Shown here: positions 5,233-8,387 of the stretch, piece by piece
How the letters are laid out: every line of letters starts with the position of its first letter
Position numbering within the stretch: position 1 is the first letter of the stretch
Assembly: GCA_016200725.1 (NCBI GenBank)
Contig: JACQEE010000235.1
Location: 1 to 8,387 of the forward strand
Origin: Chloroflexota bacterium
GTDB taxonomy: Bacteria; Chloroflexota; Dehalococcoidia; SHYB01
Length of the DNA: 8,387 nt
Direction of reading: 5' to 3'
The notes under the pieces: model-generated
Databases searched by the model: none
What the model was told of the DNA's origin: nothing
Seen by the model: the letters and a program-made list of their open reading frames with translations, nothing else
Program-made: the position numbers and the translations under genes

Positions 5233-6636
5233 ATGCCGAAATCTCCCGAAGGCCGCACCCTCGGGGACCTGAAAAAGTCCGGATATCAGGTCCTGACTGT
5301 CAAGCAAGAACTGCGGAAGAATCTGATAACCAACATCCGGAAGGGCGCACCGCTCTTCCCCGGCATCGTCGGCTACGAAGATACCGTCATCCCGCAGATC
5401 GAGAACGCCATTCTCGCCGGCCACGATCTGATCTTCCTCGGCGAGCGCGGCCAGGCGAAGTCGCGCCTCATCCGCGCCATGGTCGACCTGCTCGATGAAC
5501 ACGTGCCAATCATCGAAGGCAGCGAGGTCAACGACAACCCATTCGCGCCGATCTCCAAGTACGGCAAGGAGAAGGTCACTCAGCTGGGCGACAAGACGCC
5601 TATCGCCTGGATCAAGCGCGAGCAACGCTACGGCGAGAAACTCGCCACGCCCGACATCACCATGGCCGACCTCATCGGCGAGATCGATCCCATCAAGGTC
5701 GCCGAGGGACGCTACCTCTCCGATGAACTCACGATCCACTATGGCCTGATCCCGCGCACGAACCGCGGCATCTTCTGCATCAACGAACTGCCCGACCTCA
5801 CGGAGCGCATCCAGGTCGGCCTGTTCAACTTGATGGAAGAGCGCGACGTCCAGATCAAAGGCTACCTGGTGCGGCTGCCGCTCGATGTCTATGTGGTGTC
5901 CAGCGCCAACCCGGAGGACTATACCAACCGCGGACGCATCATCACGCCGCTCAAGGACCGCTACGGCGCGCTCATCCGCACGCACTACCCGCGCAACATC
6001 GGCGAAGAGAGCAAGATAATCGAGCAAGAGGCGCACTCGACGGCCGACACCGCTGTCAATGTCTTTGTGCCGGGCTTCATGAAAGAAGTTGTCGGCGAGA
6101 TCACCTCGCTCGCCCGCCGCAGCCCCGACATCAACCAGCGCTCCGGCGTCAGTGTTCGAGTGACCATCTGCAATTACGAGACGATGATTGCCAACGCGAT
6201 GCGTCGTGCGATCCGCCTCGGAGAAAAGACGGCTGTGCCGCGCATCACCGATCTGCCCTTCCTCATGTCTTCCACGAACGGCAAGATCGAACTCGAGAGC
6301 GTCGAGGAAGGCCGCGAGACCAAACTTCTGGAAGAATTGATCAAGAAGGCGGTACTCAACGCGTTCGGACGCCACTTCAACGTCCAGGAGTTCGAAGGCG
6401 TTATCACGCGCTTCGACCAGGGTTTCGCAGTCGAAGCGGCTGAGATGCTGCCCGCGAGCAGCTACGTCAAGGCACTGACCACGCTCCCCGAAATCCGCGA
6501 GAGCCTCCGCAAACTCGAGGTCCGCGAAGACCCGCCGGGCATCGCCTCGGCCATGGAATTCGTTCTCGAAGGCCTCCATCTCAACCGCCGCCTCAATCGC
6601 GATAAGGTCGAGGGTACCTACCGGTATCGAGGCTAA
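5233..6636 (+). CDS. MoxR/ChlI-like AAA+ ATPase, partner of a VWA protein
   Basis: This 467-residue protein belongs to the AAA+ group containing MoxR, RavA and Mg-chelatase I subunits. After a 45-residue N-terminal region come GYEDTVIPQIENAILAGHD, the Walker A region GERGQAKS (70-77, with alanine where glycine usually precedes the lysine), RGIFCINELPDL in the Walker B position (178-189, N184-E185 instead of D-E), LVRLPLDVYVVSSANPEDY (sensor 1, N226) and PLKDRYGA (239-246), where MoxR proteins carry the DRF arginine. The C-terminal part is mainly helical. From memory it resembles proteins such as mycobacterial Rv0958, annotated as possible magnesium chelatase and also encoded beside a VWA protein. 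The ATG at 5233 is preceded by GAGGAG at 8 nt. The VWA gene begins 4 nt after the stop, so the products very likely act together. Chlorophyll or cobalt chelation is unlikely to be the role, as no pigment or cobalamin gene is near. The function is unknown. Confidence 0.9.
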   Translation: MPKSPEGRTLGDLKKSGYQVLTVKQELRKNLITNIRKGAPLFPGIVGYEDTVIPQIENAILAGHDLIFLGERGQAKSRLIRAMVDLLDEHVPIIEGSEVNDNPFAPISKYGKEKVTQLGDKTPIAWIKREQRYGEKLATPDITMADLIGEIDPIKVAEGRYLSDELTIHYGLIPRTNRGIFCINELPDLTERIQVGLFNLMEERDVQIKGYLVRLPLDVYVVSSANPEDYTNRGRIITPLKDRYGALIRTHYPRNIGEESKIIEQEAHSTADTAVNVFVPGFMKEVVGEITSLARRSPDINQRSGVSVRVTICNYETMIANAMRRAIRLGEKTAVPRITDLPFLMSSTNGKIELESVEEGRETKLLEELIKKAVLNAFGRHFNVQEFEGVITRFDQGFAVEAAEMLPASSYVKALTTLPEIRESLRKLEVREDPPGIASAMEFVLEGLHLNRRLNRDKVEGTYRYRG

Positions 6637-6640
6637 GTCC

Positions 6641-8387
6641 ATGCTCACATTCCGCTACTCGCGATGGGACGGCTCCCAGCAGGTCTTCCCGCTGGACGAT
6701 GCCGCCATCATGGGCGAGTTGTCGGACCAGTTGCTCTCCCACGGCGACATCAACTCCGCGCTGCGCAACCTGATGCGTCGCGGCCTTCCAGCCCGCTTCG
6801 GCGAGCGCTCGATGGGGCTCCAGGACCTCGTGCAGCGCCTGCAGAACCGCCGCCAGGAACAGCAGCAGCGCTACGACCCCGGCTCGGCGATGGAAGGCAT
6901 CAGCGAGAAACTCAAGAGCGTCCTCAAGCACGAAGAGCAAAGCATCGAGCGACAGATGGACCGCGCCAAGTCCCAGGCCGACGGTTCGAAGGATGCAGGT
7001 ATCGACCCCGCGCTCGCGCAGAAGTTGCTGAAGGACCTCCAGCGCCGTGCCCAGCGCAGCCGCGATTTCCTCGAGACCGTGCCGCGGAAAAACCCTGCTG
7101 CGGCAATCAACAAACTTCGTGACTACGAGTTCATGGACCAGCGCGCCAAGCAAGAGTTCGATGAGCTCCTCGACATGCTCAAGAAGCAGGCCGCGGAGTC
7201 CTTTTTCAAGGACATCTCCAAGACCCTGCAGAGCCTCACTCCCGAGCAGATGAAGGCCATGCGCAACATGGTGCATGACCTCAACGAGATGCTCGAGCAG
7301 AAGATGAACGGCCAGGAGCCAAACTTCGAGGAGTTCATGGAGAAATGGGGCGATATGTTCGGCCCCAACCGTCCCCAGAGCCTGGATGAGTTGATCGAGC
7401 AGATGCAGCGGCAACTCTCGCAGGTGCAATCGCTGATGAACAGCATGTCGCCCGAGCAGGCGAAGCAGTTGCAAGACCTCATGCAGTCTGTCCTCGGCGA
7501 TGGCGAGTTGGAGAGCGAACTCTCGCGCCTTGCCGCCAACATGGACTTTCTCGATCCGTCCGGCAGCATGCGCCGCGAGCACATGTTCTCAGGGGACGAG
7601 GAGATCGACCTTTCCGACGCCCTGAAACTCATGGACGAGATGCGGCGGATGGAGGACCTCGAGCGCCAACTGCGCCGCGTTCAACAGGGCGGCTCCGCCG
7701 ACGACATCGACCGCGAAGCCTTGCAGGAATTGCTCGGCGAAGAGGCGCGCCAAGCCCTCGACCAACTCACGCGCCTCACGGACTTCCTCGAGCGCGAGGG
7801 CTACATCAAGAAGGTCGGCGGTCGCTTCGAACTCACGGCGAAGGGCATGCGCCGCATCGGTCAGCGGGCACTTCAGGAGATCTTCGCCTACATCAAGAAA
7901 GATCGGCCCGGCGGTCACCAGATCGACCCCGCCGGCCAGGGCGTCGAGAATGCCGATAACACGAAGCAGTACGAGTTCGGCGACAACTTCGTCCCGCATC
8001 TGCAGAAGACGATCCTCAATGCTATCAAGCGCGACGCTGCCGGTGTCCCCGTCCGTATCCAGCCAGACGACTTCGAGGTGTACCGCACCGAGCACCTGAC
8101 GCAGGCCGCGACCGTCCTCATGGTCGACCTCAGCCTCTCGATGGCTATGCGCGGGAACTTCACGGCGGCGAAAAAGGTCGCGCTCGCTCTCGATAACCTG
8201 ATCCGCACCCGCTTCCCGCGCGACAAGATGTTCATCGTCGGCTTCTCGACCTACGCGCGCGAAATCAAGGCCGACCGCCTTGCCTACCTCAGTTGGGACG
8301 AGTTCGATCCGTACACCAACATCCAGCACGGACTCGCGGTGTCGCAGAAACTCCTCACGCGCATCAAATGCGGCACGAAGCAGATCA
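6641..8387 (+). CDS. VWA-domain protein, partner of the AAA+ ATPase (partial, 3' end off the right edge)
   Basis: 582 codons are open from ATG 6641 to the window edge; comparable proteins run to roughly 650-670 residues. GAGG (6629-6632) lies 8 nt before the start, and the gene follows the AAA+ stop by 4 nt. The N-terminus opens LTFRYSRWDGSQQVFPLDD, then a long charged Gln/Glu/Met-rich helical region (about 30-370). Next is a winged-helix-like stretch (about 373-412, with FLEREGYIKKVGGRFELT), then YEFGDNF and QPDDFEVYRTEHLTQA, and a VWA domain. Its MIDAS motif DLSLS is at 496-500 and the second MIDAS threonine at T559 in YTNIQHGL. The third MIDAS aspartate lies beyond the edge. VWA domains of this type bind Mg2+ and work with a MoxR/ChlI ATPase, as BchD with BchI or ViaA with RavA. 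There is no signal peptide or membrane segment in the visible part, so it is likely cytoplasmic. The substrate is unknown. Confidence 0.9.
   Translation, partial: MLTFRYSRWDGSQQVFPLDDAAIMGELSDQLLSHGDINSALRNLMRRGLPARFGERSMGLQDLVQRLQNRRQEQQQRYDPGSAMEGISEKLKSVLKHEEQSIERQMDRAKSQADGSKDAGIDPALAQKLLKDLQRRAQRSRDFLETVPRKNPAAAINKLRDYEFMDQRAKQEFDELLDMLKKQAAESFFKDISKTLQSLTPEQMKAMRNMVHDLNEMLEQKMNGQEPNFEEFMEKWGDMFGPNRPQSLDELIEQMQRQLSQVQSLMNSMSPEQAKQLQDLMQSVLGDGELESELSRLAANMDFLDPSGSMRREHMFSGDEEIDLSDALKLMDEMRRMEDLERQLRRVQQGGSADDIDREALQELLGEEARQALDQLTRLTDFLEREGYIKKVGGRFELTAKGMRRIGQRALQEIFAYIKKDRPGGHQIDPAGQGVENADNTKQYEFGDNFVPHLQKTILNAIKRDAAGVPVRIQPDDFEVYRTEHLTQAATVLMVDLSLSMAMRGNFTAAKKVALALDNLIRTRFPRDKMFIVGFSTYAREIKADRLAYLSWDEFDPYTNIQHGLAVSQKLLTRIKCGTKQI

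Noticed and set aside
5154..5498. Out-of-frame open frame overlapping the leader and start of the AAA+ gene
   Set aside because: It has no ribosome binding site or motif and lies mostly inside the conserved AAA+ coding sequence in another frame.
5233..6636. Mg-chelatase subunit for chlorophyll or cobalt chelatase for B12
   Set aside because: The similarity is to the AAA+ superfamily in general. Walker motifs differ and no porphyrin or corrin gene is nearby.
5071..6648. 525-codon minus-strand open frame opposite the AAA+ gene
   Set aside because: Its composition mirrors the codon bias of the AAA+ gene on the other strand, it has no recognisable domain, and the plus-strand product is clearly conserved.
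6593..7582. 329-codon minus-strand open frame opposite the VWA gene
   Set aside because: The Leu/His/Val-rich product reflects the antisense of Gln/Glu/Met-rich codons, and the plus strand encodes a convincing VWA-family protein.

Overview
The window is a stretch of GC-rich bacterial chromosome (roughly 60% GC or more by eye). It is densely packed and carries mostly housekeeping genes. GTG and TTG starts occur beside ATG, and GGAG-type ribosome binding sites are common. No transposase, phage gene, CRISPR array, tRNA or rRNA is visible. The gene set (SelA, MutS2, stand-alone FolB, and a ChlI-like AAA+ ATPase paired with a VWA protein) fits several high-GC phyla, for example Chloroflexota, Armatimonadota, Acidobacteriota or Actinomycetota. 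The sequence alone does not let me choose among them.

Layout. At the left edge, on the minus strand, lies nearly all of coaE (dephospho-CoA kinase, last step of CoA synthesis), with a good sigma-70-like promoter in the short divergent intergenic region. On the plus strand follow selA (Ser-to-Sec conversion on tRNA-Sec), mutS2 (MutS-like ATPase with a C-terminal SMR domain), a 60-residue zinc-ribbon protein, and folB (dihydroneopterin aldolase, folate synthesis). They are closely spaced and probably form one transcription unit. A perfect 8-bp inverted repeat closes on the folB stop codon.

A 165-bp non-coding gap follows. It has a convincing promoter (TTGCTT, 17 bp, TATACT) and a leader of about 105 nt with several mutually exclusive base-pairing options, one of which covers the ribosome binding site. 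It precedes a two-gene unit: a MoxR/ChlI-like AAA+ ATPase and, 4 nt after its stop, a large protein with a C-terminal von Willebrand A (VWA) domain. The VWA gene is open to the right edge of the window, so its last part is missing. AAA+/VWA pairs of this kind resemble Mg-chelatase I/D subunits and RavA/ViaA, and probably act as a remodelling or metal-insertion machine. The target of this branch is not known to me.

Most worth a second look: the MutS2 SMR domain has lost the usual LDxR/LDxH aspartate; the AAA+ protein has altered Walker A and Walker B residues; the leader before the AAA+/VWA pair could form alternative structures; selA appears without selB, selC or selD; and an unassigned zinc-ribbon gene sits between mutS2 and folB. 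I found no clearly new multi-gene system. The AAA+/VWA pair with its structured leader is the closest candidate.
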